Part shown: piece by piece, positions 16,022-25,319 of the stretch | Layout of the letters: every line of letters starts with the position of its first letter | Position numbering within the stretch: position 1 is the first letter of the stretch | Source of the DNA: Streptomyces sp. RPA4-2 | GTDB taxonomy: Bacteria > Actinomycetota > Actinomycetes > Streptomycetales > Streptomycetaceae | DNA: 64,000 nt | Direction: 5' to 3' | NCBI RefSeq assembly: GCF_012273515.2 | Contig: NZ_CP050975.2 | Span: 5,518,001-5,582,000 of the forward strand | Position numbers and translations under genes: made by a program | The notes under the pieces: model-generated | Databases searched by the model: none | Told to the model about the DNA's origin: nothing | The model's input: only the letters and a program-made list of their open reading frames with translations

Positions 16022-18541
16022 ATGCGGGAAGGAACGCGACGCGCGGCCGGTGCGGGAGCGGAACGGATGCCGCCCGCGCGGGCGGGTGGCCCGCTGCTGC
16101 TGGGGGTGCGGCACCACGGGCCCGGCTCGGCGCGTGCCGTACGGGCCGCCCTGGACGCCGCGTCACCCCGGACCGTCCTGATCGAGGGACCCCCGGAGGC
16201 CGACACTCTCATTCCGCTCGCCGCCGACCCCGACATGCGTCCTCCGGTCGCGCTCCTGGCCCATGCGGTGGACGAGCCCGGCCGCTCCGCCTTCTGGCCG
16301 CTGGCCGAGTTCTCCCCGGAGTGGGTGGCGATCCGGTGGGCGATCGACCACGGTGTCCCGGCCCGCTTCATCGACCTGCCGGCCACGCACACGCTGGCAT
16401 GGGAGAAGGAGGAACCACCCCGGTCACCCGCCGAACCCACGGCTGACGCCGTGCGGATCGACCCGCTCGCCGTGCTCGCGGAGACGGCAGGTCACGACGA
16501 CCCCGAGCGCTGGTGGGAGGACGCGGTCGAGCACCGGAGCGGAACCGGCGCCGATCCGTTCGCGCCGTTCGCCGTCCTGGAGGAGGCGATGGGAGCACTG
16601 CGGGAGGCGTACGGGGGCGGCGGACACGACCGGGACCCGGAGCGGGAGGCGTACATGCGGCTCCAGGTGCGCGCGGCACAGCGCGAGTTCGGGGACGACG
16701 TGGCCGTGGTGTGCGGGGCCTGGCACGTGCCCGCGCTGCGCCGCGGCACCACGGTCGCCGCCGACCGGGCGCTGCTCAAGGGGCTGCCCAGGACCAAGGC
16801 CGACATGACATGGGTGCCGTGGACGCACCGCAGGCTGTCCCGGGCCGGCGGGTACGGCGCGGGCATCGACTCACCGGGCTGGTACGGACACCTCTTCGGC
16901 GCCCCCGACCGCCCGGTCGAGCGATGGATGACGAAGGTGGCCCGGCTGCTGCGCGACGAGGACCTGATGGTCTCCGCCGCGCACGTCATCGAGGCGGTGC
17001 GGCTCGCCGGCACGCTCGCCGCCGTACGGGGCCGCCCGCTGCCCGGACTGACCGAGACCACCGACGCCGTTCGGGCCGTGATGTGCGAGGGCTCGGACGT
17101 GCCGCTGGGGCTCGTGCACGACCGGCTCGTGGTCGGCGATGTGCTGGGCGAGGTGCCGCGGTCCGCCCCCGCGGTGCCGCTGCAGCGCGACCTCGCCCGG
17201 CTCCAGAAGCGGCTGCGGATCAAACCCGAGCCGCTGGAGCGGGAGTTGGAGCTCGACCTGCGGGGCGAGACCGACGCGGGGCGCAGCAGGCTCCTGCACC
17301 GGCTGCGGCTGCTCGGCATCGGCTGGGGCGAGCCCGCCGCATCCCGTGGCAGCACCGGCACCTTCCGGGAGACCTGGCGGCTGCGCTGGGAGCCGGAGCT
17401 GTCCGTGCGGGTCGCCGAGGCCGGGGTGTGGGGCACGACCGTGCTGTCCGCGGCGACCGCCAGGGCGGAGGCGGACGCCGTCGCCGCGCCGGCCCTGGCC
17501 GACGTCACGGCACTCGCCGAGCGCTGTCTGCTCGCCGGGCTCACGGACGCCCTGCCCGTGGTGATGCGGGTCCTCGCCGACCGGGCGGCCCTGGACACGG
17601 ACGTCGGCCACCTCGCGCAGGCGCTGCCCGCGCTGGTCCGCTCGCTGCGCTACGGGGACGTTCGCGGCACGGACACACAGGCCCTCACCGAGGTCGCCGC
17701 GGGCCTCGCCGAGCGGATCTTCGTCGGTCTCCCGCCGGCCTGCGCGGCACTCGACGCCGAGGCCGCCGAGGACATGCGGCGCCATGTGGACGCGGTGCAC
17801 GGCGCGGTGGGACTGCTGGGGGAGACAGGACTGTTGGGAGAGACGGCCACGGCAAGACCGTCCGCCGGCGGACCGCCCGGCACGGGGATGCGCGGTCGCT
17901 GGCACTCCGTGCTGCGGGTGCTGGCCGGCCGCGACACCGTCCCCGGCGTGCTCCGTGGGCGGGCCGTGCGACTGCTGCTGGACGACGGCGAGCTGGGGCA
18001 GGAGGAGGCCGCCCGGCTCATGGGACTCGTGCTGTCGCCGGGCACGGAGCCGGCGGACGCGGCCGCGTGGATCGAGGGGTTCGTCGGCGGCGGCTCCGGC
18101 GGAGGCATGCTGCTCGTGCACGACGAGCGGCTGCTCGGACTGGTCGACGCGTGGCTGACGGGGGTGCCGGCGGAGGCGTTCACCGATGTGCTCCCGCTGC
18201 TGCGGCGCACGTTCTCGGCGTACGAGGCGGGCGTGCGCAGGACGTTGGGGGAGCTGGTCCGGCGCGGCCCGGGGGCGCGGGGGAGCGCCGCGGCCGCCGC
18301 CGGCATACCCGGGTTCGACCCGGAGCTGGACGCGGGGCGCGCCGACGCCGTCCTGCCGGTGCTGCGTCTGCTGCTCGGGCCGGACGACAACGAGACCGTC
18401 GATGGCAACGAGACCGCTCACGACAACGACACCGAAACCGCCGACACCGAAGCCGCCGACACCGAAGCCGCCGACGCAGACGAATTCAACGGGGGCGAGG
18501 AATCCACCGACGCCGACGACCTTGTGGGGGCGGACCGATGA
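16022..18541 (+). CDS. DUF5682 family protein
   Basis: About 839 aa. Near the N-terminus are LLLGVRHHGPGSARAVRAAL and VLIEGPPEADTLIPLAAD, followed by PARFIDLPATHTLAW. This His/Gly- and acid-rich layout recalls TraB/ChaN-type hydrolase folds and suggests a binding or catalytic pocket, but no enzyme activity is established. The middle is helical, and the last 50 residues are an acidic repeat tail (DTEAADTEAADADE). The start is uncertain: ATG 16022 has GAGGAG 6 nt upstream and is preferred; GTG 15920 and ATG 16067 are alternatives. The 145 bp after moxR are GGGGA-rich and poor as protein. The stop overlaps the VWA start (ATGA), so the two are translationally coupled. Confidence 0.8.
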   Translation: MREGTRRAAGAGAERMPPARAGGPLLLGVRHHGPGSARAVRAALDAASPRTVLIEGPPEADTLIPLAADPDMRPPVALLAHAVDEPGRSAFWPLAEFSPEWVAIRWAIDHGVPARFIDLPATHTLAWEKEEPPRSPAEPTADAVRIDPLAVLAETAGHDDPERWWEDAVEHRSGTGADPFAPFAVLEEAMGALREAYGGGGHDRDPEREAYMRLQVRAAQREFGDDVAVVCGAWHVPALRRGTTVAADRALLKGLPRTKADMTWVPWTHRRLSRAGGYGAGIDSPGWYGHLFGAPDRPVERWMTKVARLLRDEDLMVSAAHVIEAVRLAGTLAAVRGRPLPGLTETTDAVRAVMCEGSDVPLGLVHDRLVVGDVLGEVPRSAPAVPLQRDLARLQKRLRIKPEPLERELELDLRGETDAGRSRLLHRLRLLGIGWGEPAASRGSTGTFRETWRLRWEPELSVRVAEAGVWGTTVLSAATARAEADAVAAPALADVTALAERCLLAGLTDALPVVMRVLADRAALDTDVGHLAQALPALVRSLRYGDVRGTDTQALTEVAAGLAERIFVGLPPACAALDAEAAEDMRRHVDAVHGAVGLLGETGLLGETATARPSAGGPPGTGMRGRWHSVLRVLAGRDTVPGVLRGRAVRLLLDDGELGQEEAARLMGLVLSPGTEPADAAAWIEGFVGGGSGGGMLLVHDERLLGLVDAWLTGVPAEAFTDVLPLLRRTFSAYEAGVRRTLGELVRRGPGARGSAAAAAGIPGFDPELDAGRADAVLPVLRLLLGPDDNETVDGNETAHDNDTETADTEAADTEAADADEFNGGEESTDADDLVGADR

Positions 18542-19791
18542 CCTCAGTACCGCTGGACCCGGCCGACGCGCCCCGACCCGACGGCGGCGCGCCCCGGCCG
18601 GTCGACGCGCGCCGTGCGAACGCCTCGGCCGACGAGCGGCTGCGGCGCTGGCGACTCGTGCTCGGCGGCGACGAGGCCGACGGCACCGGACGCGCGCTCG
18701 CCGGGCAGGACGCGGCGATGGACGGCGCGCTCACCGCGTTGTACGGAAAGGGGAGCGGGACGCAGTCGGGGCGGGACCGCTCGGCGGGGCTCGGGGCGTC
18801 CGCACCGTCGGTCGCGCGCTGGCTCGGGGACATCCGGACGTACTTCCCCTCGTCCGTCGTGCAGGTCATGCAGCGCGACGCGATCGACCGGCTCGGGCTG
18901 TCCGCTCTGCTGCTGGAGCCCGAGATGCTGGAGGCGGTGGAGGCCGACGTGCATCTGGTGGGCACCCTCCTCTCCCTCAACAAGGCCATGCCGGAGACGA
19001 CGAAGGAGACCGCGCGGGCCGTCGTGCGCAAGGTCGTCGAGGACCTGGAGAAGCGGCTCGCCACCCGCACCCGCGCCTCGCTCTCCGGCGCCCTCGACCG
19101 CAGCGCCCGCGTCACCCGCCCCCGCCACCACGACATCGACTGGAACCGCACGATCGCGGCCAACCTGAAGCACTACCTGCCCGAACACCGCACGGTCGTT
19201 CCCGAGCGGCTGATCGGTTACGGACGTGCCTCGCGGTCCGTGAAGAAGGAGGTCGTCCTGTGCGTCGACCAGTCGGGCTCGATGGCAGCGTCCGTCGTCT
19301 ACGCGTCCGTCTTCGGGGCCGTCCTCGCGTCGATGCGGTCCATCGCCACCCGGCTCGTCGTCTTCGACACGGCCGTCGTGGACCTCACCGACCAGCTCGA
19401 CGACCCGGTCGACGTCCTCTTCGGCACCCGGCTCGGCGGCGGAACGGACATCAACCGGGCGCTCGCGTACTGCCAGTCGCAGATCACCCGGCCCGCCGAC
19501 ACCGTGGTCGTGCTCATCAGCGACCTCTACGAAGGAGGCATACGCCACGAGATGCTGAAGCGGGTGGCGGCGATGAAGGCGTCGGGGGTGCAGTTCGTGA
19601 CGCTGCTGGCGCTGTCCGACGAGGGGACGCCGGCCTACGACCGGGAGCACGCGGCGGCACTCGCGGCGCTGGGCGCACCGGCGTTCGCCTGCACCCCCGA
19701 TCTGTTTCCCGACGTGATGGCGGCGGCGATCGAGAAGCGTCCGCTTCCCGTGCCCGACGTCGGGGGACGAGAGCCGAAAAACCGGACATGA
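18538..19791 (+). CDS. VWA (von Willebrand A) domain protein, MoxR partner
   Basis: 417 aa. An N-terminal helical domain (about 30-235) precedes a VWA domain with a complete MIDAS: DQSGS (244-248), the Thr in GGGTDINRAL, and the Asp in LISDLYEGG. MIDAS VWA domains bind a metal and a protein ligand, and in MoxR systems the ATPase is thought to act on them. ATG 18538 overlaps the DUF5682 stop as ATGA, so the pair should be made in equal amounts. The protein has no membrane segment and is probably cytoplasmic. The target of the system is unknown. Confidence 0.9.
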   Translation: MTSVPLDPADAPRPDGGAPRPVDARRANASADERLRRWRLVLGGDEADGTGRALAGQDAAMDGALTALYGKGSGTQSGRDRSAGLGASAPSVARWLGDIRTYFPSSVVQVMQRDAIDRLGLSALLLEPEMLEAVEADVHLVGTLLSLNKAMPETTKETARAVVRKVVEDLEKRLATRTRASLSGALDRSARVTRPRHHDIDWNRTIAANLKHYLPEHRTVVPERLIGYGRASRSVKKEVVLCVDQSGSMAASVVYASVFGAVLASMRSIATRLVVFDTAVVDLTDQLDDPVDVLFGTRLGGGTDINRALAYCQSQITRPADTVVVLISDLYEGGIRHEMLKRVAAMKASGVQFVTLLALSDEGTPAYDREHAAALAALGAPAFACTPDLFPDVMAAAIEKRPLPVPDVGGREPKNRT

Positions 19792-19922
19792 ATACCCATC
19801 GGTAACAGGGGGCTTGCGCAACCTCGGGAGTCCCGTGCGAGGATCAGCGCCTCTTCGAATCGAACGGTGCGCCGCGTTCCGTCCCGTACCGCCCGGCCCG
19901 CCGCACGGAGGCTCTCCCCGTC

Positions 19923-21131
19923 TTGATCCCGACCGCCGCACCGCCCGTCGCCGGTGCCGCTCTGCGCCTGCTGCGCACGGCGGCGGGACGGCGTGCGCTG
20001 CAAGCGGCGGTGCTGGTGGGCGGGGTGTTCGCCCTCGGCTTCCTCTGCGGGGAACAGGCTCACGCGGTGGACGGCCGGACGCCCACGGCTCCGCCCACGT
20101 CAGTGGCTTCGGTGGTGGAACGGGTCGCGCAGCCGATGCGCGCCGCGACGACCGGACCACCGGCCGGGCAGCCCGCGGGCAACTCGACCGAGCGGAAGCC
20201 GCGGCCGCGCCCGCAGCCGAACCAGAAGCGGAAGTCGCAGCCGGAGTTGTTCCAGAGGCTGGAGTCGCTCCAGAAGTCGCAGCCGGAGCCGGAGTTTTTC
20301 CAGAAGCTGGAGTCGCTCCAGGAGTCGCGGAAGCCGCAGAAGTCGCAGCCGAACCCGGAGTCGCTTCTGAAGCCGCGGAAGCCGCAGGAGGCACGGCAGC
20401 CGCGGCAGAAGCACCTCGCGGCACGGACGGAAGTAGCCCGGATGTCGTCGTCGGCCGACCGTGCCGGCTCCCTGGTCACCGAGACCGTCGGCAGCGTCGT
20501 ACGACCGGTTGCCGACACCGTCGTCCGGTCGGTCGGCGATCCAGCGGAAACGCTCACCGGGAAACTGGTCGCATTCCTGCCGGGCACCCTTCCGGGACTG
20601 TCGGTACCGCCGGCACCCCCGGTACGCCCGGCGGTCCCGCGGGTGCCGGCCGTCCCGTCGCTTCCGTCCCCGTCGTCGCGTGCCGGTGCGCTCACGTCCC
20701 CGGACCACCCGCGACGGGCGGGCGCGGTGGGCGCGCCGGTTCCGGACCCGGTGGCACCCGACGCCGCCGGGAGGGAGCCGGGCTCCGCGGCTGTCCTCAC
20801 GTACGGCCCCGCGGGCCTCGGCGTGGACGGCCGGGCGGATGCCACGCACCGCGCACACGGCCGGTACGGACAGCACGGCCGACATGGCCGGCACCGCAAC
20901 CGGGGCCCGGTGGCAGGACCGGCTCCCGCGCGTCAGGCGCCGGCCGGTGACTCCTCGGGCGCGCCGGGCGACCGGCCGGCGGTCGACGGCGGCGGGGCAT
21001 GGCACGGCGACGCGTATGCCGTCGCCCCGGACCACCGCGCGCCCCTGCCGCTCGTGTCCGTTCCGTCCGAGGCCGTGACCGCGGCCGGGACCCGGGACAG
21101 GTACCGGGACATACCGGTTTTCCCCGGCTAG
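19923..21131 (+). CDS. Secreted or membrane-anchored repeat-rich protein of unknown function
   Basis: 402 aa from a TTG at 19923, 11 nt after CACGGAGG. An Arg-containing N-terminus and a hydrophobic segment (about 28-45, AAVLVGGVFALGFLCG) ending at EQAHA look like a signal peptide. Residues 88-155 are degenerate charged repeats (FQRLESLQKSQPEPE, FQKLESLQESRKPQ), also seen as GAAGTCGCAG-type DNA repeats. The rest is Pro/Ala/Val-rich, with a central amphipathic stretch (SLVTETVGSVVRPVADTVVR) and a Gly/His-rich tail. I recognise no domain. It lies between the VWA gene and sucC, with a strong hairpin after it. Confidence 0.65.
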   Translation: MIPTAAPPVAGAALRLLRTAAGRRALQAAVLVGGVFALGFLCGEQAHAVDGRTPTAPPTSVASVVERVAQPMRAATTGPPAGQPAGNSTERKPRPRPQPNQKRKSQPELFQRLESLQKSQPEPEFFQKLESLQESRKPQKSQPNPESLLKPRKPQEARQPRQKHLAARTEVARMSSSADRAGSLVTETVGSVVRPVADTVVRSVGDPAETLTGKLVAFLPGTLPGLSVPPAPPVRPAVPRVPAVPSLPSPSSRAGALTSPDHPRRAGAVGAPVPDPVAPDAAGREPGSAAVLTYGPAGLGVDGRADATHRAHGRYGQHGRHGRHRNRGPVAGPAPARQAPAGDSSGAPGDRPAVDGGGAWHGDAYAVAPDHRAPLPLVSVPSEAVTAAGTRDRYRDIPVFPG

Positions 21132-21662
21132 GACTCCCCTTTCCTGGTCGGTGCCCCGCTCCCGCGAGCACGGCACGCGTCCCACCAGGCGCCCGCCGCG
21201 AACGGCGATGTCCGGGACATGACCGAACCGGCCGTCCCGCGCACCCGACACACCTGACCCATCCGTACACACCCAGACTCCGCGGGGCCGCAGCCCCGGA
21301 CGGCCGAAACCCGTCGGATCCGTCCGGCCGTACCCCGCGGACGGGACAGGTGGTCCCCATTGGGGTGGGGAACACCGGTCCCGGGCCCCTCAAGGGCCTG
21401 TTCAAGGGGCCTCACCGGGCCAACCCCAGCCCGGTGAGGCCCTGCCCCGCCAAGGGGCCGGCCGGATCTGTGACAGGTATCACCGCTGAGGTGTGATCTG
21501 CGATTTAGGGACCCGCGTCCCACGGCGATAACCTGCGAGACGGACATGCCGCGCGCTCGGACATCGTGTGCGCCACCCTTGTGACAGCGGACGTCACGTT
21601 GCCCTTCGCGGCACGCCCACGCATCCAACGAACCGCGAGATCACTGATAGGGACGGACGCGC
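21132..21662. promoter_or_regulatory. Spacer with the sucCD promoter region
   Basis: 531 bp without a visible gene. The first 275 bp are GC-rich; a terminator sits at 21407-21442. Beyond it the base composition relaxes. GATTTAGGGACC... and TAACCT near 21528 may form a -35/-10 pair for sucCD, giving a leader of about 130 nt. A GGGACGGACG Shine-Dalgarno-like stretch directly precedes the GTG at 21663. Confidence 0.4.
21407..21442 (+). terminator. Perfect 14-bp hairpin upstream of sucC
   Basis: GGGCCTCACCGGGC (21407-21420) and GCCCGGTGAGGCCC (21429-21442) form a perfect stem around an 8-nt loop. It probably ends transcripts of the secreted-protein gene before sucCD. Confidence 0.65.
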
Positions 21663-22841
21663 GTGGACCTGTTCGAGTACCAGGCGAGGGACCTCTTCGC
21701 CAAGCACGGTGTACCGGTGCTGGCCGGTGAAGTCATTGACACGCCTGAGGCAGCCCGCGAGGCGACCGAGCGTCTTGGCGGCAAGTCCGTCGTCAAGGCC
21801 CAGGTGAAGGTCGGTGGCCGCGGCAAGGCCGGCGGCGTCAAGCTCGCCGCCACCCCGGACGAGGCCGTCGCCCGCGCGACGGACATCCTCGGCATGGACA
21901 TCAAGGGCCACACGGTCCACAAGGTGATGATCGCCGAGACCGCGCCCGAGATCGTCGAGGAGTACTACGTCTCGTACCTCCTCGACCGCACGAACCGCAC
22001 CTTCCTCGCCATGGCGTCCGTACAGGGCGGCGTGGAGATCGAGGTCGTCGCGGAGGAGAACCCCGAGGCCCTCGCGAAGGTCCCGGTCGACGCCAACGAG
22101 GGCGTCTCGATCGAGAAGGCCCGCGAGATCGTCGCCCAGGCGAAGTTCCCGGCCGAGGTGGCCGAGCAGGTCGCCGAGATCCTGGTGACTCTGTGGGACA
22201 CCTTCATCAAGGAGGACGCCCTCCTCGTCGAGGTGAACCCGCTCGCCAAGGTCGCCTCCGGCAAGGTCATCGCCCTTGACGGCAAGGTGTCGCTGGACGA
22301 GAACGCCGAGTTCCGTCAGCCGGACCACGAGGCGCTCGTCGACCACGCGGCGGCCAACCCGCTCGAGGCCGCCGCCAAGGCGAAGAACCTCAACTACGTC
22401 AAGCTCGACGGCGAGGTCGGCATCATCGGCAACGGCGCGGGTCTCGTCATGAGCACCCTGGACGTCGTCGCGTACGCCGGTGAGAACCACGGTGGCGTGA
22501 AGCCCGCCAACTTCCTCGACATCGGCGGTGGCGCCTCCGCCGCCGTCATGGCGAACGGCCTGGAGATCATCCTCGGCGACCCGGACGTCAAGTCCGTCTT
22601 CGTCAACGTCTTCGGTGGCATCACCGCCTGTGACGAGGTCGCCAACGGCATCGTCCAGGCGCTGCAGCTGCTCGCCGACAAGGGCGAGGAAGTCACCAAG
22701 CCGCTGGTCGTGCGTCTGGACGGCAACAACGCCGAACTGGGTCGCAAGATCCTGTCGGACGCCAACCACCCGCTGGTCCAGCGCGTGGACACCATGGACG
22801 GCGCGGCCGACAAGGCCGCCGAGCTCGCGGCTGCGAAGTAA
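21663..22841 (+). CDS. sucC: Succinate-CoA ligase (ADP-forming), beta subunit
   Basis: 392 aa, the usual length. With SucD it interconverts succinyl-CoA and succinate with substrate-level phosphorylation in the TCA cycle. The N-terminal ATP-grasp domain starts [35 protein letters not shown] forms nucleotide-binding loops, EVNPLAK carries metal ligands, and the C-terminal CoA-ligase domain includes [12 protein letters not shown] and [16 protein letters not shown] start at 21663 after GGGACGG. SucD follows after 21 nt. Confidence 0.97.
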   Translation: MDLFEYQARDLFAKHGVPVLAGEVIDTPEAAREATERLGGKSVVKAQVKVGGRGKAGGVKLAATPDEAVARATDILGMDIKGHTVHKVMIAETAPEIVEEYYVSYLLDRTNRTFLAMASVQGGVEIEVVAEENPEALAKVPVDANEGVSIEKAREIVAQAKFPAEVAEQVAEILVTLWDTFIKEDALLVEVNPLAKVASGKVIALDGKVSLDENAEFRQPDHEALVDHAAANPLEAAAKAKNLNYVKLDGEVGIIGNGAGLVMSTLDVVAYAGENHGGVKPANFLDIGGGASAAVMANGLEIILGDPDVKSVFVNVFGGITACDEVANGIVQALQLLADKGEEVTKPLVVRLDGNNAELGRKILSDANHPLVQRVDTMDGAADKAAELAAAK

Positions 22842-22862
22842 GGGACGAGGGAAACAACCGCC

Positions 22863-23747
22863 ATGGCTATCTTCCTCAACAAGGACAGCAAGGTCATCGT
22901 CCAGGGCATGACCGGTGCCACGGGCATGAAGCACACCAAGCTCATGCTCGCGGACGGCACGAACATCGTCGGTGGCGTGAACCCGCGCAAGGCGGGCACG
23001 TCCGTCGACATCGACGGCACCGAGATCCCCGTCTTCGGCACGGTCGCCGAGGCGATCGAGAAGACGGGCGCCAACGTGTCCGTCCTCTTCGTGCCGCCGG
23101 CCTTCGCGAAGGCCGCCGTGGTCGAGGCGATCGACGCGGAGATCCCCCTCGCGGTCGTCATCACCGAGGGCATCGCCGTCCACGACTCCGCCGCCTTCTG
23201 GGCGTACGCGAAGGCGAAGGGCAACAAGACCCGCATCATCGGCCCGAACTGCCCCGGTCTCATCACCCCGGGCCAGTCCAACGCCGGCATCATCCCGGGC
23301 GACATCACGAAGCCGGGCCGCATCGGCCTGGTCTCGAAGTCCGGCACGCTGACGTACCAGATGATGTACGAGCTCCGTGACATCGGCTTCTCGTCCGCCG
23401 TCGGCATCGGTGGCGACCCGGTCATCGGTACGACGCACATCGACGCGCTCGCCGCGTTCGAGGCCGACCCCGACACCGACCTGATCGTCATGATCGGCGA
23501 GATCGGCGGCGACGCCGAGGAGCGCGCGGCGGACTTCATCGCCAAGAACGTGACGAAGCCGGTCGTCGGCTACGTCGCGGGCTTCACCGCGCCCGAGGGC
23601 AAGACCATGGGCCACGCCGGCGCCATCGTCTCCGGCTCCTCCGGCACGGCCGCCGCGAAGAAGGAGGCCCTCGAGGCCGCCGGCGTCAAGGTCGGCAAGA
23701 CGCCGACCGAGACGGCGAAGCTGGCGCGCGAACTGCTCAAGGGCTGA
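22863..23747 (+). CDS. sucD: Succinate-CoA ligase, alpha subunit
   Basis: 294 aa. The CoA-binding Rossmann domain includes [13 protein letters not shown] and [13 protein letters not shown]. The phosphorylated active-site His is in [16 protein letters not shown], and [16 protein letters not shown] sits at the subunit interface. Start ATG 22863 follows AAGGGACGAGGGA. It is co-transcribed with sucC, and a 16-bp perfect terminator hairpin starts 14 nt after its stop. Confidence 0.97.
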   Translation: MAIFLNKDSKVIVQGMTGATGMKHTKLMLADGTNIVGGVNPRKAGTSVDIDGTEIPVFGTVAEAIEKTGANVSVLFVPPAFAKAAVVEAIDAEIPLAVVITEGIAVHDSAAFWAYAKAKGNKTRIIGPNCPGLITPGQSNAGIIPGDITKPGRIGLVSKSGTLTYQMMYELRDIGFSSAVGIGGDPVIGTTHIDALAAFEADPDTDLIVMIGEIGGDAEERAADFIAKNVTKPVVGYVAGFTAPEGKTMGHAGAIVSGSSGTAAAKKEALEAAGVKVGKTPTETAKLARELLKG

Positions 23748-23760
23748 CACGCAGCAGCGA

Positions 23761-23794
23761 GACGGGCCCGCACCCCCTGGGGTGCGGGCCCGTC
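23761..23794 (+). terminator. Strong hairpin terminator after sucCD
   Basis: GACGGGCCCGCACCCC and GGGGTGCGGGCCCGTC form a perfect 16-bp stem with a 2-nt loop, 14 nt after the sucD stop. It may serve both strands, since the convergent gene ends at 23904. Confidence 0.8.
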
Positions 23795-23884
23795 CGCGTT
23801 CGCGCCGTCTGCGTTCGCGCCGTCTGCGTTCGCGCCGTCTGCGTTCGCGCCGTCTGCGTTCGCGCCGTCTGCGTTCGCGCCGTC
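23795..23884. repeat. Tandem 15-bp repeat, six copies
   Basis: Six head-to-tail copies of TGCGTTCGCGCCGTC (the first with C at position 1) directly abut the sucD terminator, followed by a degenerate seventh with CGGTTCGCGCCG. It lies in the spacer between convergent genes and is probably not translated. Such arrays usually vary in copy number between strains. Confidence 0.9.
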
Positions 23885-23903
23885 CGCGCGGTTCGCGCCG
23901 TTC

Positions 23904-25214
23904 TCACCGCGGATCCGGGACCAGTCGCTCCGGACCGCTCGCCGTCGCCGCCTTGAGCCGGGCGCGCAGGGCCAGCTCCTCCTGGGACAGCGGCCCGGGA
24001 GCGATCCGCGGCGGCAGACCGTTCACCGTCGCGCCCGGGGCCAGGGGCGGTTCGTAGTGGTCGGGGGCGGCCCTGAGGGTCAGCGAGGTGATGCCGATGA
24101 AGACGGCTGTCAAGGCCATCGCCGCACGCGTCCAGCGCAGGACCCGGCGCTCGCTGGCCCAGCGGACCATGAAGGGTTTCCCGGCGTCCGGCCGCTCCGT
24201 CCCGGCCACCTCGGCGAGCCGCCGGTGCAGGTTCTCGGAATCCGCGAGCTCCGGCAGTCGCGTGGCCACGGTCTCGCGCGCGTGCAGCAGCCGGTTGGCC
24301 GCCGCCGGCGTGCTCGCCTCCGTCTCGGCCGCCGTCTCCGGCAGGTCGAGCCCGACACCGTCGTAGAGCAGCAGGGTCCGCCGGTGCATCGGCGGCAGTT
24401 CCAGGAGTACGGAGAGCAGCGCGCGGTCGTCGGTGTCGGCGGGCGGTGGCTCCGCGTGCCGGTACCGCGGCCGGAACCGGTGCCAGGGCGAGAGCGCGTA
24501 CTCGTACGCGACCGCCCGCACCCACCCCGCCGGATCCCGGTCCACGGCCACCTCGGGCCACCGCTGCCAGGCCGACTGGAAGGCCCGCTCCACCGACTCG
24601 CGCGCCAGTTCGCGCCGTCCGGTGAGCAGATAGGTCTGCCGCAGGAGGGCGGGGGCGCAGAACCCGTAGAGCGCGTCGAAGGCCTGAGCGGGCGTCAGAC
24701 CGATGGGGACGGGCTCGTACCCCGGACCCCACTCGGGCCCGGCCGCGGGCTCCGCCCCGGAGCCGGTCGGTGCCGCCGGCGGGTTCGCCGGTCTGGGCGG
24801 CGGCTGTACGGGGCCGGCGGCGACGCCGGCCAGGACGGGGGCGGCGGCCTCGTCCCGCGGGCCGCCCGGACGCGCGTCCCCTCCGTCGTCGCCGCGACGG
24901 CCGAGGCCCCGGATCCTCCGGCGGTCGCTCCGGTGGTCGTCGCGAGCGTCGGGGGCATCGGGGTTCTCGGGGTTTCCGCGGACGCCCTCCTGATGGCCAG
25001 TCACCTGGCTGGACGTCAGTAGCCGCGCGTACGCATCCCGTTCGCGCCCGCACGGTGTCGCACGACCGGACTCCCACGAGCGCACGGTCGCGGCCGTGAC
25101 GCCCACCTCGGCCGCGATGTCGGCGTGGCTCAGCGACTTGGCCTCGCGCAGCCGGCGGCGCTCCTCGCGGCCGGGCAGGGGGGTTACGGGGTCTCCTGGC
25201 GTTGCGGGCCCCAC
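23904..25214 (-). CDS. XRE-type HTH fused to an ECF-sigma-like region and a membrane anchor
   Basis: About 436 aa. An N-terminal helix-turn-helix ([32 protein letters not shown]) is followed by a Pro/Ala/Asp-rich linker (to about 165). Then comes a region resembling ECF sigma region 2 ([39 protein letters not shown]) and a region-4-like segment ([29 protein letters not shown]). A single transmembrane segment (about 367-386) and a short tail close the protein. GTG 25214 has GGAAGG 8 nt upstream. It lacks the clear DNA-contact helix of a working sigma factor, so it may be a membrane-bound regulator. It is divergent from the DUF6350 gene. Confidence 0.7.
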   Translation of the reverse strand: MGPATPGDPVTPLPGREERRRLREAKSLSHADIAAEVGVTAATVRSWESGRATPCGRERDAYARLLTSSQVTGHQEGVRGNPENPDAPDARDDHRSDRRRIRGLGRRGDDGGDARPGGPRDEAAAPVLAGVAAGPVQPPPRPANPPAAPTGSGAEPAAGPEWGPGYEPVPIGLTPAQAFDALYGFCAPALLRQTYLLTGRRELARESVERAFQSAWQRWPEVAVDRDPAGWVRAVAYEYALSPWHRFRPRYRHAEPPPADTDDRALLSVLLELPPMHRRTLLLYDGVGLDLPETAAETEASTPAAANRLLHARETVATRLPELADSENLHRRLAEVAGTERPDAGKPFMVRWASERRVLRWTRAAMALTAVFIGITSLTLRAAPDHYEPPLAPGATVNGLPPRIAPGPLSQEELALRARLKAATASGPERLVPDPR

Positions 25215-25319
25215 CGGACTGCCCTTCCGTACGAAAAGGTACATAGCTGCATATTGAGCGACACATCCAAGCTTTGCCCGTTACGACGAGAAAGCGCGTG
25301 TCGTTGGGAGCATGGCGGG

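Noticed and set aside
16513..18540. A 1092-codon plus-strand frame overlapping the DUF5682 gene and running into the VWA gene
   Set aside because: Its first part is an Arg/Gly-rich shadow of DUF5682; only the part from 18538 (the VWA protein) is real.
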